Assembly (NCBI RefSeq): GCF_004570345.1
Contig: NZ_SPQM01000033.1
Coordinates: 1-38,700 of the forward strand
DNA length: 38,700 bases
Direction of reading: 5' to 3'
Source of the DNA: Blastococcus sp. CT_GayMR20
GTDB lineage: Bacteria > Actinomycetota > Actinomycetes > Mycobacteriales > Geodermatophilaceae
Each line of letters begins with the position of its first letter. Positions within the stretch are counted from its first letter, which is position 1. This document shows, one piece after another, positions 15,339 to 23,277 of the stretch. The notes beneath the pieces were generated by a model. That model made no database searches and was not told where the DNA came from. It saw only the letters and a program-made list of their open reading frames with translations. Made by a program: the position numbers and the translations under genes.

Positions 15339-16871
15339 GTGCTGCTCAGCGACGTCCTCGGGGTCTCGACAGCCGTCGCGGCCACGCGGTCGCGGACGGC
15401 CAAGGCCACGGCCATCGCCGACCTCCTCCGCCGGGCAGGCACGGACGAGGTCGGGCCGGTCACCGCGTGGCTGTCGGGCGAGACGCGCCAGGGCCGGCTG
15501 GGCGTCGGCTGGCGCACGCTGTCGCGGATGGCCGGCACGCCCGCCGCCGAGCCCTCGCTGACCGTCCCCGCCGTCGACCACGCGCTCACCGAGCTCGCCG
15601 GTACGGCCGGCACCGGTTCCGCGGCCCGCCGCGAGTCGGTCCTCGCGGCGCTGCTCTCGGCTGCCACCGCCGAGGAGCAGCACTTCCTGGTCCGGCTGCT
15701 CACCGGCGAGCTCCGGCAGGGCGCCTTGGAGGGCGTGATGCTCGACGCGGTGGCTGCGGCCGCCGACGTCCCGGCGGCGAGCGTGCGGCGGGCGTTCATG
15801 CTCTCCGGCCGGCTCCCGGAGACCGCCGCCGCCGCACTGACCGGCGGGGTCGCGGCCCTCGACGCGACCCGCCTGCAGGTCGGCCGCCCGGTCCGCCCGA
15901 TGCTGGCCAGCCCCGGCTCCTCGCTCGACGCCGCGCTCGCCGACCTCGGCACGGACGTGACGGTGGAGTTCAAGCTCGACGGCGCCCGCATCCAGGTGCA
16001 CCGGGACGGCGACGTCGTCCGGGTGTGGACGCGGACGCTGCGGGAGGTGACCGACGGCGTGCCGGAGCTGGTCGACCGCGTCCGGGCCCTGCCGTGCCGG
16101 ACCGCCGTCCTCGACGGCGAGACCCTCGCGCTGGACGACGACGGCCGCCCGCGCGCGTTCCAGGACACCATGAGCCGCTTCGGCAGCGACACTGCAGAGG
16201 AAGGCGTGCTGCTCAGCCCCTTCTTCTTCGACCTGCTGCACGTCGACGGCCGCGACCTGCTCGACGAGCCGCTGTCCGTCCGCCTCGACGCGCTGGCCGA
16301 GCTGCTCGCCGCCGAGGAGCACGCGCCCCTGCGGATGCCGGGCATCCGCGGCCCGGACCCCGCCCGGGCCGCGGACGTGCTGGAGGGGGCTCTCGCGGCC
16401 GGCCACGAGGGCGTCGTCGTCAAGGCGCTCGACGCCCCGTACGCGGCGGGACGGCGCGGCAAGGCGTGGCAGAAGGTGAAGCCCGTCCACACCCTGGACC
16501 TGGTGGTCATCGGTGCGGAGTGGGGCTACGGCCGCCGCTCGGGGAAGCTCTCCAACATCCACGTCGGTGCCCGTGACCCCGACGGCGGCGAGCCCGTCAT
16601 GGTGGGCAAGACCTTCAAGGGCATGACCGACCAACTGCTGGAATGGCAGACGGAGACGTTTCCCGGGCACGCCCGGGAGCACCACGACTGGGGCGTGCTC
16701 CTGCGGCCGGAACTGGTCGTCGAGATCGCCCTGGACGGCGCCCAGCGCAGCACCCGCTACCCGGGCGGTGTGGCCCTGCGGTTCGCCCGCGTGCTGCGGT
16801 ACCGGCCGGACAAGACGCCGGAGGACGCCGACAGCATCGAGGCCGTGCGCGCCCTGCTCGCCGGCGGCTGA
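15339..16871 (+). CDS. ligB: ATP-dependent DNA ligase (LigB type)
   Basis: 510 residues, the length and domain order of the actinobacterial LigB: an N-terminal DNA-binding domain (~1-180), adenylation domain and OB fold. Motif I is EFKLDGARIQVH with adenylated Lys212 and Arg217. Further motifs are RTLREVTDGVPEL, the acidic motif LDGETLA, FFFDLLHVDG, EGVVVKALDAPY and KAWQKVKPVHTLDLVV. The enzyme seals nicks in duplex DNA; it is a non-essential partner to the NAD-dependent LigA in mycobacteria. GTG 15339 is preceded by CACGAT at exactly 6 bases, the leaderless arrangement. No Ku or primase-polymerase gene is adjacent, which argues against an end-joining operon. Confidence 0.93.
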   Translation: MLLSDVLGVSTAVAATRSRTAKATAIADLLRRAGTDEVGPVTAWLSGETRQGRLGVGWRTLSRMAGTPAAEPSLTVPAVDHALTELAGTAGTGSAARRESVLAALLSAATAEEQHFLVRLLTGELRQGALEGVMLDAVAAAADVPAASVRRAFMLSGRLPETAAAALTGGVAALDATRLQVGRPVRPMLASPGSSLDAALADLGTDVTVEFKLDGARIQVHRDGDVVRVWTRTLREVTDGVPELVDRVRALPCRTAVLDGETLALDDDGRPRAFQDTMSRFGSDTAEEGVLLSPFFFDLLHVDGRDLLDEPLSVRLDALAELLAAEEHAPLRMPGIRGPDPARAADVLEGALAAGHEGVVVKALDAPYAAGRRGKAWQKVKPVHTLDLVVIGAEWGYGRRSGKLSNIHVGARDPDGGEPVMVGKTFKGMTDQLLEWQTETFPGHAREHHDWGVLLRPELVVEIALDGAQRSTRYPGGVALRFARVLRYRPDKTPEDADSIEAVRALLAGG

Positions 16872-16910
16872 GACCCGGATCGCAGCGATGCCCTCAGGTC
16901 ATGTGTAGCA

Positions 16911-16953
16911 GAATTCCCGCCTCCTCATGAGGCCGAAGAATTCGATCTATGGT
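16911..16953 (+). promoter_or_regulatory. Candidate promoter and operator of helR
   Basis: TATGGT (16948-16953) is a good -10; the 17-base-spaced -35 position (16925-16930, TCATGA) is a poor match but lies inside the perfect palindrome CCTCATGAGG (16923-16932). Two GAATTC copies (16911-16916 and 16938-16943) flank it, almost symmetrically. Rifamycin-resistance genes of actinobacteria, including helR, are known to carry an inverted-repeat 'rifamycin-associated element'; I do not recall its consensus well enough to say this is one. Confidence 0.4.
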
Positions 16954-16975
16954 TCCGGACCTCAGATCGGAGCTG

Positions 16976-19129
16976 ATGCGCGTGCCCCCCTTTCCCACCA
17001 GCGCCTTCCACCTCCCCGCCCACCTCGCCGCCAAGGCCGATCCGGTCCTGATCGGCACCGACGAACGGCACTTCGCCGCGATCGCCCAGAGCCTCGCGCA
17101 GTCGATCGCCGACCTCACCGACCGCCTCGACGCCGAGCGCAGGGCGGCCGGGGGCATCGGCCAGGAGGCCCTCGACCGGGACCTCGAGATCCACCGCCTG
17201 ACCGCCCGCCTGCGCACCCTGCGCCGCTTCGGTCTGGACCTCTCCCTCGGACGGATCGTCTCCGCGGACGACCCCGAGCCGCTGTACATCGGGCGGCTCG
17301 GCCTCACCGACAGTTCGGGTCATCAGCTGCTGCTCGACTGGCGTCTGCCGGGGGCCGAGCCCTTCTTCGGCGCCACCCACGCCAACCCGATGGGCCTGGT
17401 GAGCCGCCGCAGGTACCGCTGGACCCGCGGCCGGATCACCGACTACTGGGACGAGGTGTTCACCCCGGACGGGCTCGAGAGCAACGCAGCGCTCGACGAC
17501 CAGTCCGCCTTCATCGCCAGCCTCGGCGCCAACCGCTCGGCCCGGATGCGCGACGTCCTCGGCACGATCCAGTCCGACCAGGACGCCGTCATCCGCGCCG
17601 GATCGCGGGGCGCGCTCGTCGTGGACGGCGGCCCGGGGACCGGCAAGACCGTCGTGGCCCTGCACCGCACCGCCTACCTCCTCTACGCCGACCCCCGTCT
17701 CGGCCACCACCGGGGCGGCGTCCTGTTCGTCGGCCCGAGCGAGCCCTACCTCGCCTACGTCTCCGACGTCCTCCCCAGCCTCGGCGAGGAGGGCGTGCGG
17801 ACCTGCACCCTGCGCGACCTCGTCCCCGAGGGGGCCGCGGCCGGCCCCGAGACCGACCCGGAGGTGGCCCGTCTGAAGTCCGCCATGGACGTCGGAGCAG
17901 CCGTCGAGGCGGCCGTCCGGTTCTACGAGGAGCCGCCCGCCGGGGGCATGACGGTCGGGACCGACGCCTCGGACGTCCGGCTGACCGCCGACGACTGGGC
18001 CGAGGCCTTCCAGACGCCGGACCCCGGCACCCCGCACAACGAGGCGCGTGACCGGGCCTGGGAGGCGCTGCTCGACATCCTGGTCGACAACTCCGACGGC
18101 GACGAGGACGACGAACTGCTCCGGAAGTCGCTGCAGCAGAACCGGGAGCTGCTGGCGACGTTCAACCGGGCGTGGCCGCTGCTGGAGGCCACCGACGTCG
18201 TGGGGGACCTGTGGTCGGTGCCCGCCTACCTGCGCAGGTGCGCCCCCGGGCTGGGGCCCGAGGACGTCCGGAGGCTGCAGCGCGACGATCCGCAGGACTG
18301 GACGATCTCCGACCTGCCGTTCCTGGACGCGGCGCGGCAACGGCTCGGCGACCCGGAGACGTCGCGGCGGCGGCGCCGGCAGGAGGCGGCCGCCGCCGCC
18401 GAGCGGGAGCGCATGGCCGGCGTCATCGACGAGCTGATCGCGGCCGACGACTCCGAGCTGCTCCTGATGACGACCCTGCGCCACCAGGACCTGCGGGACG
18501 CCCTGGTGGACGAGGCCGCGCTGCCCACGGCGGACCCCGACGTGCTCGCCGGTCCCTTCGCGCACGTCGTCGTGGACGAGGCCCAGGAGCTGACCGACGC
18601 CGAGTGGCAGATGCTGCTGCTGCGCTGCCCGTCCCGCAGCTTCACCATCGTCGGGGACCGGGCCCAGGCACGGCACGGCTTCCTCGAGTCGTGGCAGGAA
18701 CGGCTCGGGCGGATCGGGATCGACGAGGTCGGCCTCGCCTCGCTCACCATCAACTACCGGACGCCGGAGGAGGTGATGGCCGAGGCGGAGCCGGTCATCC
18801 GGGCGGCGCTCCCCGACGCCAACGTGCCGACCTCCATCCGCAGCAGCGGCACCCCCGTCGTCCACGGGGTCGTGTCCGACCGGGACGCGATCCTCGACGC
18901 CTGGCTCGCCGAGCACAGCGAGGGCATCGCCTGTGTCATCGGCGATCCCACCTTCCCGGCGACCGCCCGCGTCCGTTCGATGACCCCCGAGCTCGCCAAG
19001 GGGCTCGAGTTCGACCTGGTCGTCCTCGTCGATCCCGAGGAGTTCGGGACCGGCATCGAGGGAGCGGTCGACCGGTACGTCGCGATGACGAGGGCGACCC
19101 AGCGTCTCGTCGTCCTCACGAGCTCCTGA
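16976..19129 (+). CDS. helR: HelR, RNA polymerase recycling motor ATPase (superfamily 1 helicase-like)
   Basis: About 717 residues. HelR/HelD-type proteins push stalled or rifamycin-bound RNA polymerase off its complex using ATP; HelR gives rifamycin tolerance in Streptomyces venezuelae and Mycobacterium abscessus. Seen here: an N-terminal coiled-coil arm (AIAQSLAQSIADLTDRLDAE to LRRFGLDLSLGR), the family block DWRLPGAEPFFGATHANPMG and RRRYRWTRGRITDYWDEVF, Walker A GGPGTGKTVVALHR (218-225), Walker B VVVDEAQELTDAEW, IVGDRAQARHGF, TINYRTPEEVM, and a C-terminal RYVAMTRATQRLVVLTS. ATG 16976 is chosen because the likely -10 covers the upstream ATG 16949 and GGAG lies just before it; GTG 16982 is another option. 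Confidence 0.88.
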   Translation: MRVPPFPTSAFHLPAHLAAKADPVLIGTDERHFAAIAQSLAQSIADLTDRLDAERRAAGGIGQEALDRDLEIHRLTARLRTLRRFGLDLSLGRIVSADDPEPLYIGRLGLTDSSGHQLLLDWRLPGAEPFFGATHANPMGLVSRRRYRWTRGRITDYWDEVFTPDGLESNAALDDQSAFIASLGANRSARMRDVLGTIQSDQDAVIRAGSRGALVVDGGPGTGKTVVALHRTAYLLYADPRLGHHRGGVLFVGPSEPYLAYVSDVLPSLGEEGVRTCTLRDLVPEGAAAGPETDPEVARLKSAMDVGAAVEAAVRFYEEPPAGGMTVGTDASDVRLTADDWAEAFQTPDPGTPHNEARDRAWEALLDILVDNSDGDEDDELLRKSLQQNRELLATFNRAWPLLEATDVVGDLWSVPAYLRRCAPGLGPEDVRRLQRDDPQDWTISDLPFLDAARQRLGDPETSRRRRRQEAAAAAERERMAGVIDELIAADDSELLLMTTLRHQDLRDALVDEAALPTADPDVLAGPFAHVVVDEAQELTDAEWQMLLLRCPSRSFTIVGDRAQARHGFLESWQERLGRIGIDEVGLASLTINYRTPEEVMAEAEPVIRAALPDANVPTSIRSSGTPVVHGVVSDRDAILDAWLAEHSEGIACVIGDPTFPATARVRSMTPELAKGLEFDLVVLVDPEEFGTGIEGAVDRYVAMTRATQRLVVLTSS

Positions 19130-19136
19130 CGTGGAA

Positions 19137-19159
19137 GGTGCCTCCGGGGAAATGGCACC
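19137..19159. terminator. Hairpin between convergent helR and enoyl-reductase-like genes
   Basis: GGTGCC (19137-19142) and GGCACC (19154-19159) pair around an 11-base loop containing GGGGAAAT, in the 37-base gap between two converging stops. It could serve both strands; the stem is short. Confidence 0.4.
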
Positions 19160-19166
19160 GAGGGGG

Positions 19167-20396
19167 TCAGAGCGCCGTGACCTCGTAGGTGTGCCCCGCG
19201 GCCCGGAGCCGCTCGACGAGGACCTCGCCCATGGCCGTGGCCGGCGTCAGCGAGCCGGCGGCGTCGGGCAGCCGGTCGCCGTCCAGGGCCAGCGACAGGG
19301 CGCTCTCGCCCAGCATGACCGCCGTCGCGGCGTACCCCGGGTCGCCCTGCCCCGCGACGACCGCGCGGTAGCGCCGGCCGTCCTCGGTGCCGGCCTCGAG
19401 CGCCGACGTGAACCACCCGTTCCGGCGGGCCTCCTCGCTGGGGCCGTCGCCCGGCGCCGGGAGGAAGCGGTCGAGCAGTGCCCGGGTGGGCGGGAAGGCC
19501 ATCGCGGCCAGGGCACCGAGCAGCCCGCCGGTGACCCCGGCCGCCGTGATGGCACCCACGGGTCCGCGCCCGGCGCCCATGACCTCGCCGTAGCTCAGCC
19601 CCCGCCCGTACGCCCAGCCCTGCAGCGCGTTGCTGCGCCGGACGATGCGGGTGTTGATCGACGCCATCACGAACGGTGCCGTCCACCGACCGTCGGGCAG
19701 GCGCGCGGGAGGTCCGGCGTCCGACGGCTGGCGGGTGTCCGGCTCGGCGTCCCGGTCGGGGCTGAGCGAGAACGGGTCGCCCAGCACCCGGCGCAGCGAC
19801 CGGTCGCCCACCATCTCCTCCAGCTGCACGCGCATCGAGTCGATGGTGCCGCCGCTGAAACCGCCGCGGAGGTTCGCCACCAGGCGGACGTCGCACAGGC
19901 CGCCGGCGCCGTCGGCCTGTGCCCGCCGCGCCAGGATGAGGACGCCGAGGTCCGAGGGGATCGAGTCGTAGCCGCAGGAGTGGACGATCCGGGCGCCGGT
20001 GTCCTTCGCGACGGCGTCGGTGCGGGCGATCGCGTCGCGGACGAACAGGACCTCGCCGGTGAGGTCGGCGTAGTGGGTGCCGGCCCGGGCGCACGCCTCG
20101 ACGACCGGCAGGCCGTACCGCGCGTAGGGACCCACGGTCGTCGCCACCACCCGGGTGGACTCGGCCATCGCCCTCAGGGACGCCGGATCGCCGCTGTCGG
20201 CCTCGATCAGGTCCCAGTCCCGGGCGGCGGCGGGCAGCGCGGACCGGACCTCCTCCAGCCGCGCCCGGGAACGCCCGGCGAGCGCGATGCGGGTGCCGGG
20301 CGGGGCGTGCCCGGCGAGATACTCCGCGAGCAGCCTCCCGACGAAGCCGGTGGCCCCGAAGACGACGAGGTCATGGGTGCGTGCGCTGTCTGCCAC
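19167..20396 (-). CDS. Trans-acting enoyl reductase-like / saccharopine dehydrogenase NADP-binding-domain protein
   Basis: About 409 residues. The N-terminal Rossmann motif VVFGATGFVGRLLAEYLAG (GxTGxxG), IALAGRSRARLEEVR, VVATTVGPYARYGLPVVEAC, GTHYADLTGEV, and VHSCGYDSIPSDLGVL are the hallmark blocks of the mycobacterial trans-acting enoyl reductase / Rv2449c group. Only a few members have a shown role in lipid (phthiocerol/phenolglycolipid) synthesis; this copy has no polyketide synthase beside it, so a general lipid reductase is the most I can infer. A mid-protein helix near TAAGVTGGLLGALAAMAF could sit at the membrane. GTG 20396 has CAGAAT (20403-20408) at 6 bases, the leaderless pattern; GTG 20420 would add eight residues. 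Confidence 0.8.
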   Translation of the reverse strand: MADSARTHDLVVFGATGFVGRLLAEYLAGHAPPGTRIALAGRSRARLEEVRSALPAAARDWDLIEADSGDPASLRAMAESTRVVATTVGPYARYGLPVVEACARAGTHYADLTGEVLFVRDAIARTDAVAKDTGARIVHSCGYDSIPSDLGVLILARRAQADGAGGLCDVRLVANLRGGFSGGTIDSMRVQLEEMVGDRSLRRVLGDPFSLSPDRDAEPDTRQPSDAGPPARLPDGRWTAPFVMASINTRIVRRSNALQGWAYGRGLSYGEVMGAGRGPVGAITAAGVTGGLLGALAAMAFPPTRALLDRFLPAPGDGPSEEARRNGWFTSALEAGTEDGRRYRAVVAGQGDPGYAATAVMLGESALSLALDGDRLPDAAGSLTPATAMGEVLVERLRAAGHTYEVTAL

Positions 20397-20402
20397 CGGC
20401 GC

Positions 20403-20408
20403 ATTCTG
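20403..20408 (-). promoter_or_regulatory. -10-like hexamer for a leaderless transcript
   Basis: On the minus strand CAGAAT is followed by exactly 6 bases and then GTG 20396. No convincing -35 is visible. Representative of the start architecture found at several other genes in the window. Confidence 0.35.
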
Positions 20409-20445
20409 ACCTGCCGGCACCGACCCGGGCGACGCCGGTCCCCGC

Positions 20446-21033
20446 TCAGGCCTCGGGCGCGGTGCGGCCCATGGAGTAGAACTCGGGGTTGGGCACCAGC
20501 GCCGCGAAATGCGCCAGCCGGTTGGACAGGGCGAAGAACGAGGTGATCATCCCGACGTCCCAGACGTCGTCCTGGGTGAGGCCGTGGGCAGTGAGCGAGG
20601 CGAGGTCGTCGGGGGTGACGGCGGCCGGCTCGGCGGCCAGCCGGGTCGCGACGGCCAGCACCGCGTGCATGCGCGGCGAGAGCGGCGCCTTCCGCCAGTC
20701 GACGGCCACCTGGTCGGCGATGTAGGGGTCCTTCGCCCGGATCCGCGCGACCGCGCCGTGGGCGACCACGCAGTAGAGGCAGTCGTTGCCGGCGCTGGTG
20801 GCCACCACGATGAGCTCCCGGTCGGCCTTCGACAGCCCGGGGGTCTCCTTGTTCATCACGCTGTCGTGCATCGCGAAGAAGGCGAGCGCCTCGTCCGGCC
20901 GCCAGGCCAGCGCGGCGAAGATGTTCGGCAGGAAACCCGACTTCTCCTCCACGACGTCGAAGCGCTCGGCGAGGTCGGCCGGCAGCTCCTCCCGCGCCGC
21001 GACGGGGAACCGGCTGATCGGTGGCTGCGTCAT
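20446..21033 (-). CDS. Carboxymuconolactone decarboxylase / AhpD-like peroxidase-related protein
   Basis: 195 residues, all-helical. The AhpD motif E-x11-C-x2-C-x3-H is present as RELIVVATSAGNDCLYCVVAH, with the redox pair Cys-Leu-Tyr-Cys and the proton-relay histidine. The flanks GFLPNIFAALAWRPDEALAFF and LTQDDVWDVGMITSFFALSNRLAHF are typical of the 'peroxidase-related' subgroup. Likely a thiol-based peroxide or alkylhydroperoxide reducer. ATG 21033 has CAGAGT 6 bases upstream (21040-21045, minus strand), matching the leaderless pattern. It is followed on the same strand by the enoyl-reductase-like gene 49 bases later. Confidence 0.85.
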   Translation of the reverse strand: MTQPPISRFPVAAREELPADLAERFDVVEEKSGFLPNIFAALAWRPDEALAFFAMHDSVMNKETPGLSKADRELIVVATSAGNDCLYCVVAHGAVARIRAKDPYIADQVAVDWRKAPLSPRMHAVLAVATRLAAEPAAVTPDDLASLTAHGLTQDDVWDVGMITSFFALSNRLAHFAALVPNPEFYSMGRTAPEA

Positions 21034-21130
21034 GCCCCCACTCTGCCAACAGCCGGGCGCACACCGGTTCCCGAGCGGCCGGCCGCGTGCTTCGCTCGGG
21101 GCGATCGTCACCGTCCCGGAAGGGGTTCCG

Positions 21131-21505
21131 ATGCCCGTCCACCTCAACCACACGATCGTCGCCGCGCGGGACAAGCACGAGGCCGCGGGCTTCCTCAGCG
21201 AGCTGCTCGGCCGGAAACCGCCGACGACATACGGCCCGTTCGCGGTGGTCGAGCTCGACAACGACGTGTCGCTGGACTTCATGGACGACCCGGCGGTGAC
21301 GCCGCGGCACTACGCCTTCCTGGTCAGCGAGGCGGAGTTCGACGAGATCTTCGGCCGCATCCGGGCGCGCGGGCTCGACTACTGGGCCGATCCCTTCGAG
21401 CGGCAGCCCGGCGAGGTCAACACCCAGGACGGCGGCCGCGGCGTCTACTGGAACGACCCCAACGGGCACAAGCTCGAGATCATCACCCGGCCCTACGGCG
21501 GCTGA
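21131..21505 (+). CDS. VOC family protein
   Basis: 124 residues. LNHTIVAARDKHEAAGFLSE, RHYAFLVSEAEFDEIFGRIR and VYWNDPNGHKLEIITRPYGG are the paired VOC half-motifs with His in LNHT and the terminal Glu in KLEI as metal ligands. The substrate is unknown. ATG 21131 has GGAAGGGG 5 bases upstream, a strong Shine-Dalgarno. It lies divergent from the AhpD-like gene and 22 bases before the YchJ-like gene. Confidence 0.87.
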   Translation: MPVHLNHTIVAARDKHEAAGFLSELLGRKPPTTYGPFAVVELDNDVSLDFMDDPAVTPRHYAFLVSEAEFDEIFGRIRARGLDYWADPFERQPGEVNTQDGGRGVYWNDPNGHKLEIITRPYGG

Positions 21506-21527
21506 GGCCCCGCAGGAGACTGGCTCC

Positions 21528-21911
21528 GTGCCCCGACGCTGCCCCTGCGGAACCGGACCGGGCTACGCCGAGTGCTGCGGCCGCCTCCACGACGGCACGG
21601 TGCCCGCGGCGACCCCCGAGCAGCTCATGCGCTCGCGGTACAGCGCCTTCGCCGTGGGCGATCCCGAGTACCTGCTCGCCACCTGGCACCCCTCGACCCG
21701 GCCGCGCACGCTCGACCTCGACCCCGACGTGCGCTGGACCGGTCTCGACGTCCTCGCCACCACCGGCGGGGCACTGCTCGCCGCCGAGGGGACGGTCGAG
21801 TTCCGGGCTTCCTACCGTGCCGGCGGCCGGGACGGCGCCCAGCACGAGAACAGCCGGTTCGTCCGCGTCGGCGGCCGGTGGTGCTACCTCGACGGGGTGT
21901 CCCTGGCCTGA
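21528..21911 (+). CDS. YchJ-like SEC-C motif protein
   Basis: 127 residues. The N-terminus RRCPCGTGPGYAECCGRLH is a SEC-C-type zinc motif (Cys-x-Cys...Cys-Cys). The rest, TPEQLMRSRYSAFAVGDPEY then LLATWHPSTRP and a C-terminal RFVRVGGRWCYLDG, is the NTF2-like YchJ middle domain (UPF0225). The function of the family is unknown; the zinc motif usually mediates protein contacts. GTG 21528 has AGGAGA upstream at a suitable distance. It is followed by the MFS transporter. Confidence 0.88.
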   Translation: MPRRCPCGTGPGYAECCGRLHDGTVPAATPEQLMRSRYSAFAVGDPEYLLATWHPSTRPRTLDLDPDVRWTGLDVLATTGGALLAAEGTVEFRASYRAGGRDGAQHENSRFVRVGGRWCYLDGVSLA

Positions 21912-21943
21912 GGGTCTCCGTCGACGTGCCAGGATCGCGCCTC

Positions 21944-23155
21944 GTGCGGCTGCTCGGGCGCGGGGACCTCCCCCGTGAGGTCAACGTCCTGGCCGTCATC
22001 GCCTTCGTCGTCGCGCTCGGCTTCGGCATCGTCGCGCCGGCCATACCGCTGTTCGCACGGGCCTTCGGGGTCGGGACGACGGCCATCGGGCTGGCCGTGA
22101 GCGCGTTCGCCTTCTTCCGGTTCGTGTCGGCGTTCAGCGGCGGCTCCCTCGTCGAGCGGTTCGGCGAGCGGGCCGTCCTCACCGCCGGGCTGCTCGTCGT
22201 CGCGGTCACGACCGGCCTCGCCGGGCTGGCCGGCTCGTTCCCGGTGTTCCTGGCGCTTCGTGCCGCCGGCGGGGTCGGCAGTGCGATGTTCACAGTCGCC
22301 GCCCTGTCGCTGCTGCTGCACGTGGCGCCGCCGACCCACCGCGGGCGGGCGGCGGCGCGGTGGCAGGGGGGCTTCATCCTCGGCGGCATCGCCGGTCCCG
22401 CCGCGGGCGGACTCCTGGCCGAGCTGTCGCCGCGCCTGCCGTTCTTCCTCTACGCCGGGTTCCTGCTCGTCGCGGGGGCCGTCGCCGTCCTGATGCTGGG
22501 GGCCGCACCCAAGGCCGAGGCCGAGCCGGCGGCCGGCCCCGACCTCAGCTCCGGGCCGGTCGCGCTGCGGAACGCCCTGCGCTCGCGGGCCTACATCGCG
22601 GCGCTGGTCGCCAACCTCGGCGTGGGCTGGGTGCTGTTCGGCGTCCGGAACTCGCTGGTTCCGCTCTACGTCGTCGAGGAACTGGGCCGCACCATCGCCT
22701 GGGCGGGGGCCGGTCTGCTCGTCGGCTCGCTGGCCCAGGCCCTCGGGTTGCTGCGGTCGGGGAGGCTGGTCGACGGCTGGGGCCGCCGTCCGTCGCTGCT
22801 GCTGGGCTCGGCGCTGGCCACCGGCTCGGTGCTCGTGCTCGTGCTGCCGCCGGCGATCGGTGCGTTCCTGCTGTCGATGGCCGTCTTCGGACTCGCCGCA
22901 TCCCTCCTCGCCAGCGCACCCGCGGCGCTCGTCGGAGACATCAGCCCGGCGCGCGGCGGCCGGGTCGTGGCGGTCTTCCAGATGGCGGCCGACCTCGGGG
23001 CCATCGTCGGCCCGCTCGCCGCGGGGTGGCTCACCGACGTCGCGTCCTACCAGTGGGCCTTCGCGCTGAGCGCCGCGGTGCTGGCAGCGGGACTGGTCGC
23101 GGCGCTCGCACTGCCCCGCGACACGGCCGTCCGGACGGTCGCCGGCCACCGCTGA
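21944..23155 (+). CDS. MFS transporter
   Basis: About 403 residues with around twelve hydrophobic segments in two halves. The first half has FGIVAPAIPLFARAFGVGTT and GSLVERFGERAVLTAGLLV (the loop 2-3 signature), then a charged central loop (APKAEAEPAAGPDLSSG), and a second half starting at LRSRAYIAALVANLGVGWVL with GRLVDGWGRRPSLLLGSALA. It resembles drug/multidrug exporters of the DHA1 type. The start is uncertain: GTG 21944 has CAGGAT 8 bases upstream, GTG 21926 adds six residues. It may be co-transcribed with the YchJ-like gene. Substrate unknown. Confidence 0.85.
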   Translation: MRLLGRGDLPREVNVLAVIAFVVALGFGIVAPAIPLFARAFGVGTTAIGLAVSAFAFFRFVSAFSGGSLVERFGERAVLTAGLLVVAVTTGLAGLAGSFPVFLALRAAGGVGSAMFTVAALSLLLHVAPPTHRGRAAARWQGGFILGGIAGPAAGGLLAELSPRLPFFLYAGFLLVAGAVAVLMLGAAPKAEAEPAAGPDLSSGPVALRNALRSRAYIAALVANLGVGWVLFGVRNSLVPLYVVEELGRTIAWAGAGLLVGSLAQALGLLRSGRLVDGWGRRPSLLLGSALATGSVLVLVLPPAIGAFLLSMAVFGLAASLLASAPAALVGDISPARGGRVVAVFQMAADLGAIVGPLAAGWLTDVASYQWAFALSAAVLAAGLVAALALPRDTAVRTVAGHR

Positions 23156-23157
23156 GG

Positions 23158-23177
23158 CCGGGGGCGCGACGCGCCCG
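23158..23177 (+). terminator. GC hairpin after the MFS gene
   Basis: GGGCGCG-A-CGCGCCC (23162-23176), extended by CCG/CGG bases outside it, forms a compact stem immediately after the MFS stop codon at 23155. There is no T-run. It separates the transporter from the haem module. Confidence 0.45.
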
Positions 23178-23198
23178 GGCGGATTCGCACGGGTCAGA

Positions 23199-23219
23199 TC
23201 CGCATGATTGGGTAGCGGA
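23199..23219. promoter_or_regulatory. Inverted repeat upstream of hmp
   Basis: TCCGC (23199-23203) and GCGGA (23215-23219) are separated by 11 bases, 59-79 bases before the hmp start. The left arm lies in AGATCCGCATG, which repeats GGATTCGCACG 18 bases upstream. This is where an NsrR- or other NO-responsive site would be expected, but the sequence does not match the AT-rich NsrR consensus, so the regulator is open. Confidence 0.3.
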
Positions 23220-23277
23220 CGAACAGCGGAACGTGACCGCTGGCCAGCGGGGGGACAACGACTGGCAAGGAGAACAC

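Noticed and set aside
13478..16510. A 1010-codon open frame on the minus strand
   Set aside because: It lies antisense to the dienelactone hydrolase, kinase and ligase genes and is Arg/Ser/Pro-rich with no domain; it is a product of high GC.
9259..16871. Polymerase and ATP-dependent ligase as a non-homologous end-joining locus
   Set aside because: The polymerase is family A, not a primase-polymerase; no Ku gene is present and the genes are 4.4 kb apart on opposite strands.
16923..16932. Calling the helR palindrome a rifamycin-associated element
   Set aside because: I cannot recall the consensus with certainty, so it is reported only as a palindrome.
23199..23219. NsrR site upstream of hmp
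   Set aside because: The dyad is GC-rich and does not fit the AT-rich NsrR consensus; kept only as an unassigned inverted repeat.
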